64,000 bases of DNA from positions 8,783,501-8,847,500 of the forward strand of contig CM072868.1 in the NCBI GenBank assembly GCA_036937835.1, given 5' to 3'. The notes under the pieces are model-generated. The model saw nothing but the letters and a program-made list of their open reading frames with translations, did no database searches and was not told the origin of the DNA. Shown piece after piece: positions 46,437 through 58,400 of this stretch. Position numbers and translations under genes: made by a program. Position 1 is the first letter of the stretch; every line of letters begins with the position of its first letter. Source of the stretch: Pampus argenteus (Eukaryota > Chordata > Actinopteri > Scombriformes > Stromateidae).

Positions 46437-49400
46437 CTGTAACTATGAAGAGATGAAAATGTTAGCTTAAAAAATAAACCAGGATCATCTGATCACATGT
46501 ACCAGTCACGGTTCTTTACAGGAAGAACTGCAACCCCACCATTCTCTATTCATCTGCTTCGTCACTGAACTGTTGGAATCTTTTTGGTAAAATCAAAGCC
46601 AGGTCATAAGTCGAATCATGACCTTGAAAGGTCAACATTGTGATTAGTGGACAACTAGCTGAAGCTCCTGAGTCAAAGCAAACCCATCTTAAGCATCTTT
46701 TCTGATTGTCTGGTCATACAAAATGTAAAAAGGAATATTAGGATGATGTCTGTTCCAGAAACTTGCGGACTCGGATCAGCTTCTCTACATGGCAAAACAC
46801 CTTCTCCATGTCTTTGAACAATGATGCAGATCTTTGATATTATATTTGTGCCCTTGTATAACCAAAAGTGGTCAATAAGACAGAGGTCATCTCTACCACC
46901 TTAGCTAGTTCTTCAATGCCAGCAGCAGGCTCCTAGGCAGGTCCATTGTTATTATCATACATGGGCACGAGGAGAAGAGCCATGCAGAGCCATGTAAAAC
47001 CATTCTTTGCTCTTTAGATTGATGTCTTGGTTGCTGAAGAACGTGGGGAGTTAAGGGTAAGGCTGTCTTTCTAGTGCCAGCTGCCCTGGTGCTGAACTGA
47101 ATCATCCTGGTTGCATCCATGCATGCAACCTTCAGTGTACATTAATACAAAGATATGTGGTCAAGCTTAAGGAGCTTAGATCATATTTTTGTTAGATCTG
47201 AACAGAGAGCAGATTAAATGCATGACAATGCATGCTGCATGGTTTCCTGGGTTTCAGCATCTTAGTAGGATTTTAGGTAAGTATTTGAATTCTAATAAAC
47301 TGTAAAATACTTTTGCTTTTAACAAATATACTAACAGCTAACGTTCTATTGTGTGTGAAACTACACTATAGTAGTAATATACAGTACAGTATCAGTGCAT
47401 TCAACCACAACCTATAATCACTGTAAGAAAATGAAATTCCAAAAAGATTATCTTGAGAATCATACCCCCTGCTTTGCTACGGCTTATTCTCTGCTCCCTT
47501 ATTTTATCTCTTAAAGTACCTGCGTGGCTGAGTTTATTCTTTTTATTTTTTTCTTTGAAGAGCTTCAGCAGATCATGTGTAAAGTGAAATCCCTCTAAAT
47601 CAGTATTTCAGTAAAAAATCTTATGTAGTTTTTTTTTGTCCTGTAACCTGACAACTCCATTCTGTTAAAGCAACCTCTGTTCCTATCCTCATTTTTTCAG
47701 CATTTTTCTGCATCTTTCCCCTTTGTTTCTTACTGTAATTTGAAATGGCCACTTGCACTGATGTTATGGAACTCGTACAGTATAAACAACGACGAAAGCT
47801 TAATTAAACCTTATACACTGGCATGATGTGATCTTTTTGATGATGTCTTTTTTCTGCGTTCATGTGCACCTATGGTATGTAGAATAAAACAGTCATTGTT
47901 TCTCAAATGTGTTTTTTATTTCCACAATCTAATCTGTAAATGTGGCTCTGTTGCTCCTCTGCTAGTTTAATGTGATTTTCACTGCTGCTTTATACTCACT
48001 CAGCTCATTCCAACTTTAATTTCAGATAACAGCATCTACACTGGTCACAAGAACATATGTGACCTCAGATCCTCACTGAAGGCCGCAGTGCTGACAGTTG
48101 TAGTTATTGAGGGTATAGCATTATCAAGCAGCTCATCACAATCACCTGTAATGAAGACTGAACGCTTATTCTTTAATCCTAATCAAGTCAAGTCACGTCC
48201 GTAAATCGCAAGCTCTAAGAACAAGGACAGGTTTGACATAACTAAATACATTTGTACTTTACCCTTGTTTCATGTCATTACTTCTGACAGTTCATTTTCC
48301 ATATGTGAGCTGACACTAGAATGAAAAACAATAGATCCGGTACCTGCTGGGAGACTGCAGCTGCTAGGTTTCCCCCAGCACTGTCCCCAGACACAGCAAT
48401 GCGTCCTGGGTCCACAGAGTACTGGGCCAGCACCCCCTTCTGGAGGAAGTGTTTGACCACACGATACACATCCTCGTATGGGACAGGGAAATGATGAGCA
48501 GGTGCCAGGCGGTACCTTAAAAAGAAAGGACAAACGAGAAAGATGCGGATTAAAGTCACAGCAACAAGCAACCAGAGCTTTGAAGGTTATATATACAGTA
48601 ACATTTTGAGTCAGAGGAAATAAACAAGATGACATTATTAACTGTGGAAAACAAAAGGTAATGTAATCACAAAAATGTAATTCAGATTTAGGGTAAATGT
48701 ACCATTTTTTCACTTAATTTCATTTGACTATGTCATAATAAAAGCATCAGAAAGGTGCTTAATCTGGCTGTAAATTATAACATCAGTGGTCAGCATCATC
48801 AAAAAATACATGCCTAAATTTTATTAATCTATTACTAATGTGAACAATGTAAACGTAAACATATTTTCTAGCATAGATGCAAAATCAAATGTTGCTGGTG
48901 AAATGATTTTCAAATGTAATGTAAACCTATAATTCAACTACAGTGATAAATGCAACCGTGATTTGTTTCAATTCCATATAAGCAATGTTTTTGTAATGTT
49001 ATATCACCAAAACTATTCATTATGTTGCTACACATGTTTGCCTTTCATATATTAAAATGTTGGAATTACTCATTGAACTCTTAACAAATTGCAGACGGGA
49101 ATTTGGCAGACCCAGCTCCCATACACCCCTCCACACTCTACATCATGCTGTCAAATATGTCTACTGGCACAAGCACTTCATACACACAAAAAGAAGAGAG
49201 TATTGCTTGATATCTGGGTGCTGGTCTTTCTCCTAACTGCTGATTGATAAAGCTGAACAACTGTGAGTAGGCTGTTACTGAATAGAGAGAGGAATGGCAA
49301 AAGTAAGCTACTGTACTGAGAGGTAGAGTTGGAGTCGGATGTGCCAGAAAAACAACAGAGAGTGTAGCTGTGACAGGGAAAGCCTGGCGAGGCCCAAATG

Positions 49401-52082
49401 AAAACCTGTTAGCTTCACTCTGCTGCATCCCCACTTCCATCTAGCCTGTGACTAATGAGGGGAGACAGGCACATATGACAATAGAGAATTTTGTGCAAGA
49501 GGCAGAGAGGAGCAGAGGAAAACAGAGGGATTTAACTACCAATAATAGAGATAAAGAAGGACATGTGTAACTACAGTAATTAATTACAGTTATATATTAC
49601 ATGTATCAGTCCTGCATCCACAACATTTTAACATCTGTGTAGTTGGTGCGGTGTACTAACAGTTTATGACTGGCTACTTACTCTACAGAAAGAACCACTG
49701 CGTTCAGATCAGTGACTAGTTTTCTGGCCAGTAGATCATATGGACTCATCCCTGCATAGACAGAAAGGACAGAGATTTAAAAGACGTATTAACCATTGCA
49801 ATACCTGACATCACATATCATATTTTACATGAAGATAAGACTGCAGTATCAAGACCTGCCATCTAGTCTGGTGATACTTCCTGGTAAGATCAGCATTACT
49901 GTAATTGTTACAGTTCAACAGATTGCTAGAACAGCACGATATGTGTCAAACTGCATGTCACGTCTTTAGGTTCATGGATTAGCGAGGGTAGCCACCCTCT
50001 GAGGTCCCCGCCGCTCCGACAGACGGTGTGTTATTTCCTCAGGAAACAGTGGAAGGGAAGCGTTGTGTTTAATAGCTTCTTCATTATTTATGATCCTGTC
50101 ATAATAGCTGTCGCATGGAGTCTATATAAAGCTATTACATTACTTGTCACATCAATCATATGGTGCACTTTCAGAATACTTTAATTTAAGTAATAAAGAG
50201 ATCTATTCATCCCTCCTTTGAAAGAGTCATAACTGCGTGTGATAAAGGAGAATACGAGCCAACCCATCTACTCACGGGAGCTCCCCAGGCACCATCCTCC
50301 ACCGTGGAGGTATATGACAGCTCTCCTGAGCTCGCTGTCACCGCCTCGCTGCTTTGGCTGGTAGAGCACCACCTCTACTCCATCAAACTTCTCCTCTGTC
50401 ACCTTAACATGCTCATCAGACACGGGCACTACCTTTTCAGCTAGGGTAATGAAGTACATTACTCCCATGTAGTCCTTCAGGCCTACTAATTCACTGAAGT
50501 CTGCCTGTGAAAGGGAAACAGAGGCGGCGTTACATTAACTGCGGAGACAGACACATTACAGAATTTGTCATTGTTTATCAAATTCAAGCTATTAGCATTA
50601 ACTCTTGTTTAATAAAGCTGTTGTAAACTACACAAACAATCACCTGGACCAATGTTTATAATAATCAAAAGATAAGGTGCTTATGTGCTATTTATGTACT
50701 TATGGGACTATTTTTACAGAGGGAGACTGCAATCCTGCGGCTGTGTGGTAAAATGTCAACAGAACCCTGGTTATTTGTTTTGAGAAGTCATAACTATGTA
50801 AATTATAATAGCATGACTTTAAGTATGAGGACATAGGCAGTCAGCAGCTGCCATGAGGCTACTCAGCTGATGCAAAAAAACAAAATACATCAAAGAGACA
50901 TCCACTCTAAGCTAAACATCAAGCACTGAAGTAAGTTTGAAAAAATACCGGAGGGTTCCCTCTTTGTGTGTCAAAGAACAATATTGACCATGTGCTTAAG
51001 TAATGATAGACAAACAGCCATTTATTTATCAGGTCGTCTTTTTGTATCCATAGTTGAGTGTATCTGAAAGTATTTCAGTGATGAACAGCATGATTTACTG
51101 AGATCATAAGAATCATAAACAAAAAAAACATTATTCAAAATAATGTCTTGTGCTCTAGGGTTATACATATTGGACAATGCAAGCCCAAAGTTTGATCCTG
51201 GGCTGCATTAGAAGTCACATGATAAAATAAAAAAAAACGTCTTGCATCATAATTAATTTAATAACGTTAGTGCTGAAACTCATATGGAGCAGTTTAAAAA
51301 GGTCAAACTAAACACTATTCCCCCTGCAGCACAAATAACAGTGTCCTGCTGTGCTACATGCAGTGGCCTGCATAGTTTTTTTTTTTTTTTTCTCCACACT
51401 CAGTTTGATGTAATACTTTGTGATGCATATGTGTAGCAAAATAAAGCCACCACTCGTTTTTTTTTTCCCCCTAATCATGCATGTAATCACTTTATTATGT
51501 TTTAAACCTATAAAGAGTCATATTATCCCTGCCAGGATGGGCTACATTAAACCACAGGCGTCTAACGGTCATAAACAGAGTCGGTTTCCTTAATAAGGTC
51601 TATTATTAGAACAGGTGAGCAGGACTATAGGCTACAACACATGGATTAGCATCTGACATAATCTGGTGTAACCAGCATGTATATCCACATCAGCGAAATA
51701 CAATAAACATTTAACCAGCTACAATAACCTGCTCTGAGAGAACAAATACAAGCAAATTAATGTTGCAAAACGTGTTTGTTTTTTTTTAATAAAGCGAGCA
51801 AATCACCAAATCATATATTACATTGAAATAAGGAATGATTATAGCATATGCTTGTAGAATAGGCTACAATAGCATAGAGTAGTGATCCAGCAGACATCAT
51901 GTCAGAATAATAGCCTACATAACTCCTGTTTTTGTCCTTACCAGGTGGCTGAGACTTCTGAAGAAAGAGTTGGTCAGCATTAGTTTCCATCTCTCTTCTA
52001 TCTCCTCGGGAATGGGCTCATAGATGTAATAAGCGGTAAAAGAGCAGACAGCGACGAATAAAATGATGCTTCCCAACCTCAT
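45816..52082 (-). CDS. aadac: Arylacetamide deacetylase-like serine esterase, five exons, complete
   Basis: Exons on the minus strand are 52082-51942, 50504-50276, 49751-49682, 48515-48344 and 46436-45816, with all introns GT-AG. They join in frame to 410 residues; human AADAC has 399. The enzyme is a type II membrane protein of the ER that hydrolyses amide and ester bonds of drugs and lipids. Residues about 4-20 form the signal anchor, followed by YYIYEPIPEEIEERWK. The oxyanion loop is HGGGW at 114-118. The catalytic triad is Ser192 in GDSAGG, Asp350 in YDVLRDDG and His380 in GFHGA; the 30-residue Asp-His spacing equals that of human AADAC. NWS at Asn283 matches a conserved glycosylation site, and the C-terminus KWLKENL is nearly that of human AADAC. 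NCEH1 is the nearest alternative, but the ends and the syntenic position favour AADAC. It is convergent with sucnr1. Confidence 0.92.
48344..48515 (-). CDS. aadac: aadac exon 4: residues 147-204, nucleophile serine
   Basis: A 172-nt exon with acceptor 'tttctttttaag' and donor 'cagcag|gtaccg' (GT at 48343-48342). It encodes YRLAPAHHFPVPYEDVY and RIAVSGDSAGGNLAAAVSQQ, with the catalytic Ser192. It ends in phase 0. Confidence 0.92.
49682..49751 (-). CDS. aadac: aadac exon 3: residues 124-147
   Basis: A 70-nt exon with acceptor 'tctatgcag' and donor 'gtaga|gtaagt' (GT at 49681-49680). It reads MSPYDLLARKLVTDLNAVVL and then SVE, with the Glu codon completed by exon 4. It is easy to miss because it is so short, but without it the frame fails. 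Confidence 0.9.
50276..50504 (-). CDS. aadac: aadac exon 2: residues 48-124, oxyanion hole
   Basis: The acceptor 'ccctttcacag' has its AG at 50506-50505, and the donor is 'ctccc|gtgag' (GT at 50275-50274). The 229-nt exon begins ADFSELVGLKDYMGV and contains AVIYLHGGGWCLGSS. The last codon is split after one base. Confidence 0.92.
51942..52082 (-). CDS. aadac: aadac exon 1: membrane anchor, residues 1-47
   Basis: 141 nt from the ATG to a donor 'CTG|gtaagg' (GT at 51941-51940), phase 0. It encodes MRLGSIILFVAVCSFTAYYI, the hydrophobic signal anchor, and then YEPIPEEIEERWK, which aligns with the start of vertebrate AADAC. Confidence 0.9.
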
Positions 52083-52400
52083 TTTACAACGTGCGTCCCC
52101 AGCAATTTACTGCAGGGTGCAAACACAAACAGGCTGCAAACTGCGCTTGCGGTGCGCGACAAAGCTTACGCTCTGAATTAAATTTGGATCCGGACCAGCT
52201 AAATATGTCCGCACGTGTTTGGTGTCATTTGATGGTTATCGGCGTGCATGTTCGGAGCTTTTCCTTCGTTGCTCGTGCGCGTGCCGTAATGCATGTGCGT
52301 CTCGTGGAGCCGTAGAATTAATTGAAGTGTCAGTGATACGGACGCACGAGCGCGCACCCTCGTGTACTCACGAGGCAGAACCGTCCCACCTTGGCCCGGA
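52083..52400. promoter_or_regulatory. CpG-dense region covering the aadac start
   Basis: About 30 CpG dinucleotides occur in roughly 320 bp, against a strongly CpG-poor background in the rest of the window. It includes a CACGTG E-box at 52212-52217 and the motif 'gagcgcgcac'. It directly abuts the aadac ATG and is the likely promoter. No TATA box was seen. It may also fire in the plus direction, but no plus-strand gene was found beyond it. Confidence 0.55.
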
Positions 52401-55400
52401 CAGCAAATTCCTCAGGTGCCTTTTTTCTTTTTTCTTTTTTTTTGCGCACTGGGCTGATTCTAACTTTGTTCCGAGATGAAACTGATGCACAAATCGATGT
52501 AAAGCTGCTACACAGCTTTTAACAAAGATGCCCTTCATGCGCTGATTCGCTGAGTGTCTCAGCTGAAAGTTCCAAGTCTCTTTAATAACGACAAAAGCCC
52601 TCTGGTGCAACACATGACCTTCTTGTTGCGACACAGAGAGCAGCGGCTCCGTAGTGCAGCTATAGTTGCAGGGCAGCCAAAGCTAATTATATTATTGGTG
52701 ACAGAGCCAGATGAGATGTCTTGCTTCCTGGCAGGAGTGACTGCCAGAGCAATATGACTCTCTCACGTTTAGGAAGGACACTGCATGAGGAACTGATTTA
52801 GTGCTGCAGGAGTTTGACAAAGGAGGTCATGAGAGTTGTTTTTCCTCTTAGTACAGGTTATTTTATATTTGATGGATGTAGTTCAAGAGGTTTGTGTCAG
52901 TTTAAGGCCATATAAGAGAGACAGCAGGCCAGGTCCTTTGTGTGGGTGGGACAGTCAAAGTGAACAAAACAACCTGACAGGTGCACGCAGGTGTGAGTGT
53001 AGTGTTAGTTCAAGTATTTAGTTCTCATAGGCAGTTTAGGCCAGTAATTAGTGACAAAGCACGTCTTTATCAGAAGGCTTAATAGTATGTATTTATACAC
53101 ATGCAGTATTCTCGTGTTACATTGATGTATTCAGAGTTTTACTCTGGTGTGAACTACTTTCATCCTAAAATCTCTCAGAGCTGTTTTCACTATTGTCCGA
53201 CAAGAACAAAGGACAAGTATAAGGTTGCACCCAAGAAAAAGAAAAAACTGGTGCTCTAGAAATGAGAAGGGTTAAAATACAAAGAAGAGGAAACAATGCG
53301 GTTATAATCAAAGGCTTTGGTCAGGATGAAAGTCCCGAGTGCCAGTTTCCATTCTCTGGTTTGGAAGCTTTTTTAATTATGTTGTAGAGTAGTTTAATGT
53401 TTCACATGCCTCAACGTCACTTTCTGTTAACCTCTGTGTTCTGATCCTTACACACTTTCTCTTAGCCAAGGTGGAATTTGTAACCGACAGTGTCTAGGAC
53501 CAGACAAGTGTCTCCTTCCATCGCCAATCAAACTCAATTGAGATGCAACAGGGAGCTGCAGGATCCAGGGTGTGACAGAGGCTTGGTGAGAGCCTCTGAG
53601 AGACTGATCACTGCCGAGCACTGGAATACTAAAAACACTTCTCTGAATGCAAAATCACACTTCAGACACTCAGGGAATCCTGCTGGAATGCCTTCCCTCC
53701 CTTTCCCCTTTAACCACCGGCCTTCACTCAGCTTCTAAGGAAGACCACCTCAGTGGGTTGGTAAATCTTTCATGGAGCTCTCTTCACTCTTTGCGTCCTG
53801 TCAGTGGGAGGATGGGTGTCACAGTGTGCGTGGGTGGAGATGTTGTCTTCATCTATGTAGAGCCATGCTGTGCAGCTCAAGCAGATGTGAAAACGTTTGA
53901 AGACTCCAACAAGGAGTTTGAGTACTGGAATGTAAAAGTCTGTTCATGTGTTAAAGTGTGTGCTTGTCTTGTCCATGAATGTGCATGTAGACAAGTGTTG
54001 TTTTTTTGTTGTTGTTTTTTTTGCATGCACATTTATCTGCAGAGACGCACCAAATTCTTTGAGTTTTAGTAGCAAGCTTTGGAACTTTTCTATTCGCAGA
54101 ACCCCTGCTGAGGCAATAGATGACAAGAGGCATCTGCGGGCATTTGACTCTGAACTCAATGAAACAAATGTAATGAATAGAAAGACTGCAAATAACACTG
54201 ACACAATAATGTACACCCACTAACAAAGAAGAACAAGTTGTGACTGAAGTAACATCACTTCAGCTCACAAGAAAGGAACCACCAAATTTCAAAATTATTG
54301 AATAGTTTTTTTTAATCAACTTCGTAAGGCCAACAACCAACCGCAGCACAGCGCACAGGAACCCCACATTCAATATTTTGAGCATCAAGTATAAATTACT
54401 TGACATGTGCCATACAAACTGCACACTTATCTCTCATGATTAGACAACCGCAGACATCACATACGCTAATATCCCTGTAGAAAAGTCAGCAATTTAACAT
54501 TACCAGTAGTTTTCCAGTTAAAATTCCATTTGTACCTCAAAGAAATTCCGGGATGTTTTAGGGACATCTGGCATTTTATATTCCATGTTCCATGTTTTAT
54601 CAATTAGGAGTTGGATTTGAGAAATTCATAATATTATTGTCAAAGCTTTTTAAATTGTCCTTGCATCTTTCTTTACATCTATTGATACTTTGCAGCAGAA
54701 AAGCAGACAGGGTTGGCAAACCTAGTGGTACATTATAAAGTATACTTATATTATATATAATATTTTCTTGTTTGATTTGATTTGATTTAAAGCTGCAGAC
54801 AAGAAACAGAGCCACAACCTCTCCATTTGCAATTATAAGCTTGGCAAGTTGCCTCGAGCTGTTGGTCCGTCCTCCTGTCACTTGTCCAACCAAAACACTG
54901 TGCAATGGTGCCTCTCGACTTACTTCGTGTTCTCACATATGTGCTTGTTTTTCCACCATTTTTGTTCTTCTGTCGTACCAGCTGCCGTAGTATAGAGACC
55001 TATGTGTGCCCTTGGTTCAACTGTGATCAACTACTAAATTAACTGAGATAAATATATCATACATAGAGGAATAATTCATGATTGTGAAGTAATAGTAAAG
55101 ACATGATCATGAAAAACACAACTTTAACTAAGGCTTGAGATAATAAAATTGTTATGAGAATGGTGGTAAACATACTGTGTTTGCATGCAACAATATGAAC
55201 CATGTTTTTCTCTTTTTGAGACAAAGCTCCACTACAGTGAACAATGAAGTTGTATTGTATTGTATTGTATCCGGGTGGCGTCAACAATGTACCCAGAAAG
55301 TAAGGGAATTGTGAATGTCAGACCCTGTTATATAGTTTCCCCATTGTGGGCCAATGCTTCCATTATGTAAATGCCTGAGAGATGAGTGATCTTTTCTCTA

Positions 55401-58400
55401 AACAGTTATTTCAATAAAGATTAGCCTGCAAAAGATGTGTTTGTATAAGTTGGCAGGTGGGAATGAGGACAGAATTTGGCAACAAGACATTTAATCAGCA
55501 AACAGCCTTTTAGGTCCTGGATCTATGTGAATGAGGCAATGTAAGTCTAGCGCATAAGGAGCCAAGCTATTGGTGCTGTTTCAGATCAGAGAGAGAGAGA
55601 GTAAAAACAAACTTTGTTTTTCAATACAAAAGGCTATTTTAAATAGAATCTGATGTTGCACTATGCTTCGTTTGAAAGAGAGAGTTGGGGATATTTTTGA
55701 CCTGTGGCAGGACAGCGTTCAGTGTGCAGTGTACAATAAGCACCGCACACTGCAGCACTGCATGCAGGTCAAAAACACAGACGGCAGCAGTGAAGAGTGT
55801 GTGACAGCCTGGGTGATGGGCAGGATGAGGGGCAGGTGGGCAGGTGGGTGTCGTAACCAGGTGAGAGAGTCCAGGGGCATCTGGCGGACAGGTAGAGAAT
55901 GGCAAGGGATTTCTCACAGAGGGTTTGGTCTTTTAAAGTGACAACAGATACCATAAACATCATCTCAATGTGACAGCACAGACTTGTGTAAATTATTGAT
56001 TAACACAAAATATCTAAAGTATTGTATTTGATTTGAAAGACAATTAGTATATGATAAACTGTTTTAACAGCATGTAGCAACTGCTTCATTACAATAAATC
56101 ACTTATTTAAAATATTTAACATGACCAATGACCAATAAGGCCTAAATATTGTGTTTCATGCTAACGCTTAAATATATTGTCTGGAAGACTTGACTTGTAC
56201 TTTCATGTAACGCAGTTTGGGAATTTTACTGTGATGATCAGAATGAGTTTTTTTTAAATGTTTGACATTAGTTTAGTTTTCATTACCTTTCTCACTCAGC
56301 ATTTTTTTTTTTTCTCACATGACTAGTCGTGACCAAATTAAAGTAATAAGGATCTAGAGGTTTATTATTTCCACTCTGTGCCTCATGGTCACAGGACTAG
56401 GTGTAGGAAACAGCAGTGGATAAGCTCTTTATCAGGAGTTGCCTATGCAACACTTCTGTCATAAGGAATGTTGGCCTCTCACCCCGTTCCATGTGGATTT
56501 CTTCTGTTATCAACAGAAACAATGATACCAGAAGGTATTTACATTTTGTTACACATTCACAAACGTCTCAAACATTATCTGTTTTATTTATGGTGCAATT
56601 GTTGACAATGACTTAAACTTTGTAAAAATATAAAATTATTTGGTGATGTTTGCAACATCTATTGCAACATCAATTTCAAAAAATATTTTTTTATGTCTTT
56701 AAGTAAGAGAAAGTATTTAATACACAGTTTTACTTTTTTTTTCCTCTTGGAATTTTGCTAAATTTTAAATTTTTTTGACAGCTAAGACACATTTCTACAG
56801 CACATCACGAGTTCTCAGGCTCACCAGTTTTTTGTTGTTTGTTTTTTTTGCTGCAAAATAGATTTTGTTTTTAGCTTTACTGGTGTCTTGGCTTTGAAAC
56901 AGTTTTCCATGTAGTTAGTGTTTGTTCCGCCAGAAAACCCCTGGTTTTAAATCTGGCCTCATAACCATTTTTACAAGAATTCCTGCTAAAAGTCAACCTA
57001 ACATTGCTTCTTCTACTGCTTACTTCACTTACCATGAGACTTACTCTTACTACTTATTCATTCCCTTGTATCCAGCTTTGTGAGAGGTTATTGTTGTTTT
57101 CAACCCTGGACTCTAAAAAAGGACTATTACTAAGAATTATGTATTAATACTCAAGTATAAAGCATGTTGAAGTAAAAAGCATGATATTAAATTCACTGAA
57201 TTGAACTGGTCCAGCTGTAGTTGTTATAGTTTACTCTCCAGCAGGTGGTGCTATGACCCAAGTCAACTACTGCAAGACTTCCATACCTCTACTACACAAC
57301 ATATTGGTGATGTCAGGTCAAACCCCTTCATCACCAAAATATCAATACTAACCATGTTTTAGCTGGATGACAATACATTTTTCCTTTTCTACAGGGAACC
57401 CAGAGAGGGACTGTAAGGCTACAATGATGAAAAAAATGCCTCAACTTATAAGAGAAACATAAAGAATGGAAATCATTATCAATAGTGACAATATACAAAA
57501 AATGTAGACTGATTATTAATGCTTTTATCTTACTAAGTACAGAAATTGTTATGGTCACAGTCAGTGGTGAGCATGGCTGATGTGATCAGCTTTACTGAAT
57601 CAACTATGTTATCATCAAATGTACTGAATGTTGTCTGTTTTAAGTGAGGTTTGTTATAATACATCTGTTGTATTTTCAGATATGGCTGCATAAAGACAGG
57701 AAAGTTTGCAGGAAAGATGCAGCGATACACATATTGATCACCATACCATGTACATATGATGTACATAATAAGCTATGCTTTAGCTTTAGTTTTAGTTTAG
57801 CTCATCATCACCTCTGAATCATCTTTAAATGTTTAGTTCTTGCTTTTGATTCAGTAGCTAGACCTTCAGCATCTGGTTCTCTGCCCGAGTTGGGCAGATG
57901 GAAAAACCAGAGTCATGATATTGGAGAGCTGAGACAAATCAGTTCAGACACACCAGCATGTGAAACCCAAAGAGCTATTTTAATTTAATTTAACTTTCTT
58001 TATACACAATGGACAGAATTTACATTACATGCACAGGGCTGTTACATTGTCCGATAAATACAACTCAGGTAATCTGATATATCCAGTCTGAATTTGTACA
58101 CTGATAATGTGCTAAATCAATGCTCTGTATGTGGTCAACAATGACTGGTTTGGACTCATCTAAGTCATAAAAGAGGAGATGAATCACAGTGATTTAGAGA
58201 ATCACTCCCCTGGGACAAGTTACTATCCTTCTCTGCTCACAGTAAATGGAAAGAAAAACTGAAAACATTTCAGTCCTTTCCTTCACTCGCCAGCTTTTAA
58301 CAATGAATCACATCCAGAATAACATTCCAGTCTCCAGCAGGAAGGTTGGATGTATTAAGTAAACAAAAACTACTCACTAATTTCAAGTTAAAAGTATTCT

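Noticed and set aside
46905..47120. 71-codon minus-strand frame in aadac intron 4 as a transposase relic
   Set aside because: No motif of a known transposase could be identified; only a short hairpin nearby was noted.
48270..48713. 147-codon minus-strand frame over aadac exon 4
   Set aside because: It is an out-of-frame shadow; the proper frame gives the GDSAG motif and splices cleanly to exons 3 and 5.
55663..55941. 92-codon plus-strand frame in the right-hand region
   Set aside because: No recognisable domain, no plausible splice partners, and an overlapping minus-strand frame of similar length; treated as chance.
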